Source: SpSt-583 sp034434015
GTDB taxonomy: Bacteria; Chloroflexota; Anaerolineae; Anaerolineales; UBA6663
Reading direction: 5' to 3'
Length of the DNA stretch: 64,000 bases
NCBI GenBank assembly: GCA_034434015.1
Contig: DAOUAB010000024.1
Span: 62,001 to 126,000, forward strand
Shown here: one piece after another, positions 16,713-23,999 of the stretch
Position numbering within the stretch: the first letter of the stretch is position 1
Layout: each line of letters starts with the position of its first letter
Position numbers and translations under genes: made by a program
The notes under the pieces: generated by a model
The model's input: only the letters and a program-made list of their open reading frames with translations
What the model was told of the DNA's origin: nothing
The model's database searches: none

Positions 16713-17479
16713 TACGCCGCGCCTTTGAGGTAGATGCCCCGGGGGTCCAGTTCTTCGCGCAGGAGGCGCAATTCGGCCTCGGTGGGGGGCGCGGTCGTGC
16801 GCACGTTCGGCGCGACCTTGAGCGGCCAGCCGGTGTTGGCGACGGCGTCCTCCACGCTGCGGCCGGGGTGCAGGGCCGTGAGGATCAACTCGCCGGCCTC
16901 GTCCGGCTCCAGGAGGCCGAGGTCGGTGACGACGGCCTGCGGGCCGCCGCCGCGCACGCCGCTCGCGATCCGCGCCGCGCGCCCGTCCAGAAAACCGGCC
17001 CCGGTGACGAAATCGCACTTCTCGGGGAAGCGTCGCTTCTGGTGCGGGGTGATGAAGTAGGTGCGGTTGGCCCAGGCCGCGATCTCGGCGCTGCCGCCGG
17101 AGCCGGGCAGGCGCACCTTCGGATGCGCGTAGGCACCGATGACGGTGGCGTTGACGTTGCCGAAGCGGTCGATCTGCGCGCCGCCCAGGAAACCGACGTC
17201 GATCAGGCCGCGCTGCAAATAGAAGGCGAAGATTTCGTACATCGAGCAGATGGCCGCCGCCCCGGAGACCAGCGTCGGGTCGCCGATGGACAGCGGCAGA
17301 CGGGCGGGCTGGGCGCCGATCACGCCGGCCTCGTAGATCATGGTCAGGCGCGGGGCGTGCGTCCGGCGGGCGAGGTTGCAGGCCAGGTTGGGCAGGCCGA
17401 CGCCCACGAACACCACATCGCCGTCGCGCAGCAGGCGCGCGGCGTTGACGGTCATCAGTTCGGCGGGGGTGTAGGTCAC
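16712..17479 (-). CDS. CoA-transferase beta subunit (glutaconate/3-oxoacid type), unpaired
   Basis: A 255-residue protein. A GTG at 17479 is chosen (VTYTPAELMTVNAARLLRDG): GGAG sits about seven bases upstream and the YTPAELMTV leader is usual in this family; an internal ATG at MTVNAAR is the alternative. DVVFVGVGLPNLACNLARRT near residue 22, GGAQIDRFGNVNATVIG near 100 and VTDLGLLEP near 185 fit family I CoA-transferase beta subunits (GctB/IpdB/CatJ-like), which need an alpha subunit to transfer CoA between acyl groups. No alpha gene is adjacent on either side. The gene is bracketed by inverted copies of an intergenic repeat. Confidence 0.85.
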   Translation of the reverse strand: MTYTPAELMTVNAARLLRDGDVVFVGVGLPNLACNLARRTHAPRLTMIYEAGVIGAQPARLPLSIGDPTLVSGAAAICSMYEIFAFYLQRGLIDVGFLGGAQIDRFGNVNATVIGAYAHPKVRLPGSGGSAEIAAWANRTYFITPHQKRRFPEKCDFVTGAGFLDGRAARIASGVRGGGPQAVVTDLGLLEPDEAGELILTALHPGRSVEDAVANTGWPLKVAPNVRTTAPPTEAELRLLREELDPRGIYLKGAA

Positions 17480-17494
17480 AGTGGTCTCCGAGGC

Positions 17495-17576
17495 GGTCGT
17501 TTTTCGAATTTTGTGTAATTTCCCACCAGCCGGGGCGCACGGCCGTGCGCCCCAACGCTTTGACACAGGCATCGGG
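17495..17576 (-). repeat. Intergenic palindromic element, copy 2 (CoA-transferase 5-prime side)
   Basis: The inverted partner of 16632-16712. It contains a 22-bp perfect palindrome at 17532-17553 with half-site GGGGCGCACGG. It ends 15 bases upstream of the CoA-transferase GTG, leaving only the ribosome-binding site outside. Similar REP-like palindromes are common in large bacterial genomes; whether this one is repeated outside the window cannot be seen. Confidence 0.75.
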
Positions 17577-17700
17577 ACACGGCCCCCGAGGCAGAGGCAG
17601 TGCCGATTATACAACCCGCCCGGGAGAGGGAGCCGCCGGGGTCTGGGAGTGGCCGTCAAGATTTTGGGATCGTCCTGCCAATCGTTGTCGCCCGAGTCAG

Positions 17701-17771
17701 CGTCATTCCGGCGAAAGCCGGAATCCAGGTGACCCCGGCAGAATCTGGATCCCGGCGAAGGCCGGGGCCAC
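17701..17771 (+). repeat. Paired dRS3/REP-like inverted repeats
   Basis: Two inverted units, 17701-17728 and about 17743-17771. The first holds a perfect hairpin, ATTCCGGC (17705-17712), loop GAAA, GCCGGAAT (17717-17724), followed by CCAG. The second is an inverted, GC-drifted version beginning CTGGATCCCGG. The pair could fold as a cruciform. This is the kind of repeat seen as ATTCC(N)GGAAT elements in many bacteria. Together with the element at 17495-17576 it fills most of the 405-bp gap between the CoA-transferase and serine dehydratase genes. Confidence 0.7.
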
Positions 17772-17844
17772 GGTGGCGTCACCGCCAGCCCGGCCCAAAA
17801 CAATGACGACCCACTCAGGGTCTGGCTCCCGCCTTCCGCCGCGA

Positions 17845-17853
17845 TGGTATGCT
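17845..17853 (+). promoter_or_regulatory. Extended -10 promoter (TGG-TATGCT) for sdaA
   Basis: TATGCT at 17848-17853 is preceded by TGG. The predicted transcript starts near 17860, leaving about 25 bases with AGGAGG at 17872-17877 before the ATG at 17885. No -35 box is evident. Confidence 0.5.
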
Positions 17854-17884
17854 TGGCGCCCGAGGCAGCTCCAGGAGGGCAGTC

Positions 17885-19303
17885 ATGGAACCGATCAGCG
17901 TCTTCGACATCTTCAAGATCGGCGTCGGCCCGTCCAGTTCGCACACGCTCGGGCCGTGGCGCGCGGCGCAGCGTTTTCTGGATCGGTGCCGCGCGGCGGG
18001 CGGCCTGGAGCAGGTGGCGCGGCTGCGCGTGGACCTGTACGGCTCGCTGGCCAAGACCGGGCGCGGCCACGGCACGGATCTGGCCGTCCTCATGGGCCTG
18101 CGCGACGAGGACCCGGCGACGTGCGATACAGCGCAGTTGCGCCCGGCTGTGGCCGTTATCCGCGCCGGGCGCCAGCTGGCGCTCGGCGGCCGGCATCCGC
18201 TCCCATTCGACCCGCAGACCGATCTGGTCTTTCACATGGACCAGGCCCTGCCTTTCCACCCTAACGGCCTGACGTTCACAGCGCACCTCCAGAACGGCGC
18301 TCGGCTCGCCGAGACCTATTACTCGGTCGGCGGCGGGTTCGTGGTTCAGGAACAGGAAGCGCCGGGAGGCGCGCCGCGCGCCCGGCCGCCGCTGCCCATC
18401 GAGGCCGGCGCGGACCTGTTGCGGCACTGCCGGACGCACGGCCTGAGCATCCCGGAGGTGGTCTGGCGGAACGAGCTGGCCTGGGCCGCGCCGGACGAGG
18501 TGCGCGCGGGGCTACAGCGATTATGGGCCGCGATGCAGGCCTGCGCGTTCCGCGGCTGTCGGACCGAGGGCGTGCTGCCGGGCGGGCTGGGCGTGATCCG
18601 ACGGGCGGCGGGCCTCAGCCGTCGTCTGCTGGGCGGCGAGAGGCCCGCCGATGAGGACGCCTGGCGGGCGGCGCTGCGGGCGCGGGCCTGGACCTTCGCC
18701 GAAGTCCTCAAGTGGGTGAGCTGTTTTGCGCTGGCCGTCAACGAGGAGAACGCGGCCTTCGGGCGCGTGGTCACCGCGCCCACCAACGGCGCGGCCGGGG
18801 TGATCCCGGCCGTGCTGCTGCATGCCGTCTGTTTCAGCGGCGCCGGCGAGGCGGCCGTGGAGCCGTTCCTGCTCACCGCGGGCGAGATCGGCAGCCTGTT
18901 CAAGAAGGGCGCCACGATCTCGGCCGCTTTGGGCGGCTGCCAGGCCGAGATCGGCGTCTCCAGCGCCATGGCCGCCGGGGCGCTCGCGCAGTGCCTGGGC
19001 GGCTCGCCGGAGCAGGTGTTGATGGCGGCCGAGATCGCCATGGAGCATCACCTCGGCCTGACCTGCGACCCGGTCGGCGGGCTGGTGCAGGTGCCGTGCA
19101 TCGAACGCAACACGATGGGCGCGCTCAAGGCCATCGCCGCCGCGCACCTGGCGCTGGAGGGCGACCCGGCTCAGGCCAGGGTGACGTTCGACGCCGTGGT
19201 CAAGTCGATGTGGGTCACGGCCCTGGATATGAACGGCAAGTACAAGGAGACGGCCGAGGGCGGCCTGGCCCTGCATATCCCCGTCAATGTGGCCGAGTGT
19301 TAG
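17885..19303 (+). CDS. sdaA: L-serine ammonia-lyase, single-chain iron-sulfur type
   Basis: A 472-residue enzyme converting L-serine to pyruvate and ammonia. The ATG at 17885 has AGGAGG seven bases upstream. The N-terminal beta-domain starts SVFDIFKIGVGPSSSHTLGP, where SSSHT is diagnostic; the alpha-domain contains TAPTNGAAGVIPAVLLHAV and GGCQAEIGVSSAMAAGALAQ, and cysteines in GGCQ, LTCDPVGG and VPCIERN are the expected 4Fe-4S ligands. The length is normal for the fused alpha-beta form. A gcv system and SHMT are encoded elsewhere in this window, making a glycine-serine-pyruvate route possible. Confidence 0.94.
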   Translation: MEPISVFDIFKIGVGPSSSHTLGPWRAAQRFLDRCRAAGGLEQVARLRVDLYGSLAKTGRGHGTDLAVLMGLRDEDPATCDTAQLRPAVAVIRAGRQLALGGRHPLPFDPQTDLVFHMDQALPFHPNGLTFTAHLQNGARLAETYYSVGGGFVVQEQEAPGGAPRARPPLPIEAGADLLRHCRTHGLSIPEVVWRNELAWAAPDEVRAGLQRLWAAMQACAFRGCRTEGVLPGGLGVIRRAAGLSRRLLGGERPADEDAWRAALRARAWTFAEVLKWVSCFALAVNEENAAFGRVVTAPTNGAAGVIPAVLLHAVCFSGAGEAAVEPFLLTAGEIGSLFKKGATISAALGGCQAEIGVSSAMAAGALAQCLGGSPEQVLMAAEIAMEHHLGLTCDPVGGLVQVPCIERNTMGALKAIAAAHLALEGDPAQARVTFDAVVKSMWVTALDMNGKYKETAEGGLALHIPVNVAEC

Positions 19304-19338
19304 GCGCTCAGCGCCTGAGCTCCGGCCTGAAAGAACGC

Positions 19339-19375
19339 AAAACCCCGCGTCCCGAGCCGGTCGAGGGACGCGGGG
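19339..19375 (-). terminator. Intrinsic terminator of the two-domain lipoprotein gene
   Basis: An 11-bp GC-rich stem (19343-19353 with 19365-19375) and an 11-base loop. On the minus strand the stem is followed by UUUU (19339-19342), so it serves the gene ending at 19387. On the plus strand no U-tract follows, so it is a weaker candidate for sdaA. Confidence 0.65.
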
Positions 19376-19386
19376 CGCTAAAAAGG

Positions 19387-20553
19387 CTAACGCCACTTGT
19401 CGAAGAAGGCGATGGAGTCCATGATCGTCTTCCACAGCCGCTCGGCCTCGGCCACGCCCGCCGGAAACTGCTCCGCGTCCCACGGCCCCACCAGCGTGTA
19501 GACGCTGCCGTTGGCCACGATGCTGGCCGTCCGCTGGCGCCACGGCCCGCCGGTGAAATCGTACAGGATGGCGGGCGCGCCGCCGATGGTCGTCTGCTGG
19601 ACGCTGGCCGGATCGATCTGCTCCGTCGGCGGAGTCAGCGCCTGCTCCCGGGCCGCCGGCGGCTGATCGTACGTCGCCACCGTGATCGACGTCCGCACCT
19701 GGCCCCAATCCGTCGTGTCGGCCAGGACCGGCCCGCCGATGATGCGGCCCGGGAAGTCCGGGTCGAGTTCATAACCGGCCGGGTACAGCAGGCAGAAGCC
19801 GCCGCTCTCGCTGATCCACAGCCGGGTCTCGGCGCCGGCCGCCGGGCAGACGTCCGCCGCCCGCACAACGGGCCGGTCGTTCGCCGGCGGGAAGAAGACG
19901 ATGGTCTGCGTCACCGTGTCCCAGACCAGGCGGACATGCTCGGCCAGCGCCGCTGAGTCTTCCGGCTGGGGCAAGACGCTGACCTGATACTTCAGGCCGC
20001 CGACTACGGCCAGCGCAATCTGCTGGTTGGCGTAGCCGCCCGGCGCGTTGCGGATGAGCGCGGCCGGTTGGCCGCCCAGCGTAATCGTCTCCACCGTCGG
20101 CTGGTCGCCGAAGTAGAAGAACTCGCGCCACTTCGCGGCGTAGGCCGCGCTGTCCAGCCCGTCGGCCGGGCCGTTGAAGGCCACGGACAGGTTGACGGCG
20201 ATGCCTTCCTGGCCTTTGATTTCGGCGGGACCGAGCACGCTCACGGCCGCGTCCGGCCGGACGTCGTCCGGTTTGACTTCGAAGTAGGCGGGGTAGAGGA
20301 AGCAGTAACCGTTCTCGCGGTTCACGTGCAGCGCCTGGTCGGCGCCGGGTGTGGGGCAGAGCGACGCCGGCTCGGGCGCGGCGGTGGGCTCGGGCGGGGT
20401 GGTCGCGGTGGGCGCCGGGCTGTTCACGGGCGTCACAACCTCGCTGGTCGGTCCGGGCGCGCCGGACGTTGATGAAGACACAATCTGGCAGGCGGTCGAG
20501 GTGACGACCACCGCGAGAAACACGCTCGCCAGACGCAACTGCTTGAGCACCAT
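19387..20553 (-). CDS. Secreted lipoprotein with two tandem homologous domains
   Basis: A 388-residue predicted lipoprotein. The ATG at 20553 has AGGA upstream and opens a signal peptide ending in the lipobox STAC near residue 21, followed by a Pro/Thr-rich linker. Two similar domains follow: one from about residue 66 (LCPTPGADQALHVNRENGYC then FLYPAYFEVKPDD) and one from about 232 (VCPAAGAETRLWISESGGFC then LLYPAGYELDPDF). Each has a Cys pair and a C-terminal ILV-FF segment. I do not recognise the domain. The repeats suggest an internal duplication and an extracellular binding role. Confidence 0.75.
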   Translation of the reverse strand: MVLKQLRLASVFLAVVVTSTACQIVSSSTSGAPGPTSEVVTPVNSPAPTATTPPEPTAAPEPASLCPTPGADQALHVNRENGYCFLYPAYFEVKPDDVRPDAAVSVLGPAEIKGQEGIAVNLSVAFNGPADGLDSAAYAAKWREFFYFGDQPTVETITLGGQPAALIRNAPGGYANQQIALAVVGGLKYQVSVLPQPEDSAALAEHVRLVWDTVTQTIVFFPPANDRPVVRAADVCPAAGAETRLWISESGGFCLLYPAGYELDPDFPGRIIGGPVLADTTDWGQVRTSITVATYDQPPAAREQALTPPTEQIDPASVQQTTIGGAPAILYDFTGGPWRQRTASIVANGSVYTLVGPWDAEQFPAGVAEAERLWKTIMDSIAFFDKWR

Positions 20554-20775
20554 GCTTGAGTCCTTTCGAGAGGCGCCTGTGCGCCAAGAGTGCCGGCCCG
20601 CCGGCTGACGGTCTCCGCCGGGCTGGTAATCAAAATACACACATTCCCGGAAATCGCGCCGGTCTTCCGGCTCAGCCCGCCCTCCGCCCAAAGGCGGAGC
20701 CGCCGCGGCCCGGCGCCGGGAGTATGACGTCGCCGGGCCGGCCGGGGTTCCGCCGGTCGAGCCGCGCGCCGTTTG

Positions 20776-20784
20776 TGAGACAAT
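20776..20784 (+). promoter_or_regulatory. Extended -10 promoter (TGA-GACAAT), likely leaderless
   Basis: GACAAT at 20779-20784 preceded by TGA, seven bases before the ATG at 20792. It overlaps the alternative ATG at 20783, which argues for the downstream start. Confidence 0.45.
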
Positions 20785-20791
20785 GACGCGC

Positions 20792-21571
20792 ATGACCGAC
20801 CGACCGTTCCTCTCCGTCGTCATCCCCGCTTACAATGAATCAGCCAACCTGAAAGCCGGCGCGCTGGCGAAGGTCGCTCAATATTTTGCGGCGCAGCCCT
20901 ATTCGTATGAAGTCCTGGTCGTCGACGACGGCAGCGAGGACGATACGGCCGCGCAGGCCGAGGCTTTCGCCCAGGCCGCGCCGCATTTCCGCGTGTTGCG
21001 CGCCCCGCACCGCGGCAAAGCCCAGGCCGTCGCCGCCGGCCTGCTGGCCGCCTGCGGCGAGATCGTCCTGTTCAGCGACATGGACCAGGCCACGCCCATC
21101 GGCGAGATTGAGCGGCTGCTGCCCTTCTTCGAGCAGGGGTCCGACATCGTCATCGGCTCGCGCGGCGCGGCGCGGCGCAACGCCCCGGCCTGGCGCCGGG
21201 CCATGTCCCTGAGCCAGATCGTGCTGCGTAACGCGATCCTGGGCTTCGCCGGGATCACGGACACCCAGTGCGGGTTCAAGGCATTTCGCCGCGCCGTCGT
21301 CCGGCCGCTGCTCGCGGGCCTGCGCGTCTACACGCCGAGGGACGGCTCCGGCCCCCGGGGCGCGTCGGTGACGTCCGGCTTCGACGTCGAACTGCTCTTC
21401 GTGGCCCGCCGGCTCGGCTACCGGGTTCAGGAGGTGCCGGTGGAGTGGGATTATCGCCGGACGCGGCGCGTCAACCTCCTGCGCGATTCGTGGCGCGGCC
21501 TGCGCGACCTGCTGCGCATCCGTCTGGCCGACTTGCGCGGCGCTTACGGCCGCGAGCCGTTGGCTCGGTGA
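20792..21571 (+). CDS. Family 2 glycosyltransferase, dolichyl-phosphate-glucose/mannose synthase-like
   Basis: A 259-residue GT-A enzyme. It begins MTDRPFLSVVIPAYNESANL; VVDDGSEDDT near residue 45 and the metal-binding DMDQATP near 95 are the GT2 hallmarks, with ITDTQCGFKAFRR near 155 as in polyprenyl-phosphate glycosyltransferases. No C-terminal membrane helices are present, so it is the soluble or peripheral type. It likely transfers a sugar from a nucleotide donor to a lipid phosphate. An ATG at 20783 is possible, but the -10 box overlaps it. Its stop overlaps the GTG start of the MFS gene. Confidence 0.88.
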   Translation: MTDRPFLSVVIPAYNESANLKAGALAKVAQYFAAQPYSYEVLVVDDGSEDDTAAQAEAFAQAAPHFRVLRAPHRGKAQAVAAGLLAACGEIVLFSDMDQATPIGEIERLLPFFEQGSDIVIGSRGAARRNAPAWRRAMSLSQIVLRNAILGFAGITDTQCGFKAFRRAVVRPLLAGLRVYTPRDGSGPRGASVTSGFDVELLFVARRLGYRVQEVPVEWDYRRTRRVNLLRDSWRGLRDLLRIRLADLRGAYGREPLAR

Positions 21572-22869
21572 GCGGCCGCGACGACCGCAAACCTGAAGCG
21601 TTGAAACGTTCCTCCGGAACCCCGGCGCGCCTCCGCCTCCCCGCCTGGCGCGTGCTGGTGCCCGTCGGCCTCGGCACCGCGCTGTCGCTGATGGGCGACG
21701 CGGCCCTGTACACCGTGCTGCCCACGCACACGACCGAGGCCGGCGTGGCGCTGGCCAGCGTCGGCCTGCTCCTCAGCGCCAACCGCTGGGTCCGTCTGCT
21801 CACCAACACCTGGGCCGGCCTGGCCTACGACCGCTGGCCGCGGCGCTGGCTGTTCGTCCCCGCCCTCGGCCTGGGCGCGCTGTCCACCCTGCTGTATGCC
21901 GTGGCGCACGGATTCTGGCCGCTGCTGGCGGCGCGGCTGTTGTGGGGCCTGGCCTGGTCCGGCATCTGGGTCGGCGGCAACCTGATCAGCCTCGACGCGG
22001 CGGCGCCCGAAGACCGCGGGCGTCTGATCGGCCTCTACCAGTTGTGCTTCTACCTCGGCACGACCCTGGCCGCGCCGCTGGGCGGCCTGCTGACCGACGG
22101 GCTGGGCTATCACCGGGCGCTGGCCGTGGCCGCGGCGCTCACCGGCCTGGGCGCGTTCGGGGCGCTCGTCTTTTTGCCGGAGACGCGCCGCCCGCCGCGC
22201 GATCCGGCCCGCGTCACGTTCGGGCCGGGAACGGCTGCGGCGGCCGCGGAGGCGCGCCGGCCAGGCCACGTCTGGCTGCCCGCGCTCCTGTACAGCGTCA
22301 ACCGTTTCGTGCTGGCCGGCGTGCTCGTCTCCACGCTGGCGTTGCTGGTCCAGGCGCGGGTGGGGCCGGTTCGGGTCGGTGGGCTATCGCTTGGCCTCGC
22401 CACACTGAGCGGCGTCCTGCTCGGCCTCAGCACGCTGTTCAGCATGGCCGCGGCGCCGCTGGCCGGCGGGTGGTCGGACCGGGTGGGGGACCGCTGGCGC
22501 GTGGCGGCGGCCGGGCTGGTCCCGGGCATCGTCGGGATGGGCCTGCTGGCTTCCGGGCAGCCGGGCCTCATCCTGCCGGCGGTCTTGTTGACCGCGATGG
22601 CGGGCGGCAGCAATCAGAGCCTAGCCACGGCCGCGCTGGGCGACGAGGCGGACGCGCCGCGCCGCGGCCGGGCGCTCAGCGCCATGCACACCGCCGGCGA
22701 CCTGGGGAGCGCGCTGGCGCCGCCGCTGGCGTACGCGCTGCTGCCTGTCGTCGGCCTGAGCGGCGTCTACACACTCTGCGCCCTGCTGCTGGCCGGGATG
22801 CTGGCGCTGGCGCTTTGGCGGACGAGAGCCCGGCGCCCCGTGGAGGACGGACTGGACGCGCCGCCCTGA
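21568..22869 (+). CDS. Major facilitator superfamily transporter
   Basis: A 433-residue protein with about twelve transmembrane helices. The start is taken as GTG at 21568 (VSGRDDRKPEALKRSSG), which overlaps the TGA of the glycosyltransferase gene (GTGA), implying translational coupling. The loop 2-3 motif appears as LAYDRWPRRW and the second-half equivalent as GGWSDRVGDRWR. The helices are rich in Gly, Ala and Leu. The substrate is unknown; coupling to a glycosyltransferase could hint at a glycolipid or sugar-linked export role, which is speculative. Confidence 0.82.
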   Translation: MSGRDDRKPEALKRSSGTPARLRLPAWRVLVPVGLGTALSLMGDAALYTVLPTHTTEAGVALASVGLLLSANRWVRLLTNTWAGLAYDRWPRRWLFVPALGLGALSTLLYAVAHGFWPLLAARLLWGLAWSGIWVGGNLISLDAAAPEDRGRLIGLYQLCFYLGTTLAAPLGGLLTDGLGYHRALAVAAALTGLGAFGALVFLPETRRPPRDPARVTFGPGTAAAAAEARRPGHVWLPALLYSVNRFVLAGVLVSTLALLVQARVGPVRVGGLSLGLATLSGVLLGLSTLFSMAAAPLAGGWSDRVGDRWRVAAAGLVPGIVGMGLLASGQPGLILPAVLLTAMAGGSNQSLATAALGDEADAPRRGRALSAMHTAGDLGSALAPPLAYALLPVVGLSGVYTLCALLLAGMLALALWRTRARRPVEDGLDAPP

Positions 22870-22931
22870 AAGGGGCGGAACTTCCCCGTTCCGCTGCGCG
22901 TCAAGGCAATGGCATTGACCTCGGGTGTTCT

Positions 22932-23975
22932 ATGTCCATCCAGCGCTGTCTGCTCGCCGTCGCCCTGCTCCTGGCCGGCTGCATCACGCCCCCTTCGCCG
23001 ACTGTCCCGATCCTGACGCCGGACGCGCTCACCGCCACGGCCACGCCTCAACCGCCTCCAACCCGCACCCTGGCGCCGCCCGCCTCGACGACGGCGGCTC
23101 CGGCCTCCGCCACGCCGACGACGGCAAGCGGCGCGACGCCCACCCAGACGGTTGAGCCGACCGGAACGGAGGCGCCGCCGACTCGCACGGACGAGCCAGC
23201 GACTCCGACCGGCGAGCCATCGGCTCAACCCAACGCGCCCGTCATCCTCTCCTTCGCGGCCTCGCCGGCCGAGATTGATCCGGGCGGATCGGTGACGTTG
23301 AGCTGGGAGGCGCAGGCGGATGAGATCGCGCTCTGGCGCCTCGACGCGCAGGGTCGCCTGAGCGAGCTTTATCCGCATGTTCCGGCCGCCGGCGCGCTGA
23401 CCGTGAACGCCCCGGCTGAGCAGCGCACGCCCGTGTACTTCATGCTCTTCGCCGTGCGCGGCGGCGTCACCGTCCAGGCCAGCGCGTCGGTGGCGGTCCG
23501 CTGCCCCGACGTCTGGTTCTTCCCGAATCCGCCGGCCGCCTGCCCGCAATCGCCGGCTCACACCACCGTGATGCAGGCGCAGACCTTCGAGCATGGCCTG
23601 ATGCTGTGGACGGCCTGGAACGACTTCATCTACATCCTGTACGCGGACGCGCTCTCGCCGCGCTGGTCCGCGCAGCCTAACGCCTGGTTCGCCGGGATGC
23701 CGGAGAGCGACCCGGCCCTCGTCCCGCCGGCCGGCCTGTATCAGCCGGTGCGCGGCTTCGGCGCGGCCTGGCGCGATGAGCAGTCGCTGCCCGGCTACCG
23801 CGTGCGCGACCGCCTGGGCTGGGCGACCGCCGAGGAGTTCGGCGTGCCGGACGCCGCCTTTCAGTGCGACTCGGCGCCCAAGTACACCACCTGCTTCATC
23901 AGCGGCCCCGGCGGCGTGGTGTACGAGCTGAAGCCGGAGCGCTCGGGCTGGGAGGTGTGGCCGGGGCCGAAATAG
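22932..23975 (+). CDS. Secreted lipoprotein with Ig-like segment and Cys-rich C-terminal domain
   Basis: A 347-residue predicted lipoprotein. The signal peptide MSIQRCLLAVALLLAGC ends in the lipobox LAGC (Cys17), followed by about 85 residues of Pro/Thr/Ala linker. Residues of about 100-190 (VILSFAASPAEIDPGGSVTL, SWEAQADEIALW) look like a single Ig-like beta-sandwich. The C-terminal part contains several cysteines and tryptophans (CPDVWFFPNPPAACPQ; FQCDSAPKYTTC), plausibly disulfide-bonded. It lies 62 bp after the MFS gene. Extracellular binding is likely; no enzyme motif is seen. Confidence 0.75.
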   Translation: MSIQRCLLAVALLLAGCITPPSPTVPILTPDALTATATPQPPPTRTLAPPASTTAAPASATPTTASGATPTQTVEPTGTEAPPTRTDEPATPTGEPSAQPNAPVILSFAASPAEIDPGGSVTLSWEAQADEIALWRLDAQGRLSELYPHVPAAGALTVNAPAEQRTPVYFMLFAVRGGVTVQASASVAVRCPDVWFFPNPPAACPQSPAHTTVMQAQTFEHGLMLWTAWNDFIYILYADALSPRWSAQPNAWFAGMPESDPALVPPAGLYQPVRGFGAAWRDEQSLPGYRVRDRLGWATAEEFGVPDAAFQCDSAPKYTTCFISGPGGVVYELKPERSGWEVWPGPK

Positions 23976-23985
23976 CAAGTTGCGC

Positions 23986-23991
23986 TACAAT
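23986..23991 (+). promoter_or_regulatory. -10 element TACAAT, leaderless start at 24000
   Basis: TACAAT lies eight bases before the ATG at 24000, in the gap after the lipoprotein gene. No -35 and no ribosome-binding site are visible, consistent with a leaderless transcript. Confidence 0.5.
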
Positions 23992-23999
23992 CCAGCGCC

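Noticed and set aside
16712..18439. Extending the CoA-transferase gene to an upstream start near 18439
   Set aside because: The extension runs antisense through sdaA and through the repeats, and includes typical repeat translations. The GTG at 17479 with its own GGAG is better.
19304..19318. GGCGCTCAGCGCC palindrome just after sdaA
   Set aside because: A one-base loop and no U-tract; not a convincing terminator.
22861..22931. CCGCCC/GGGCGG hairpin after the MFS gene as a terminator
   Set aside because: The stem is only six pairs, lies at the stop codon and has no U-tract.
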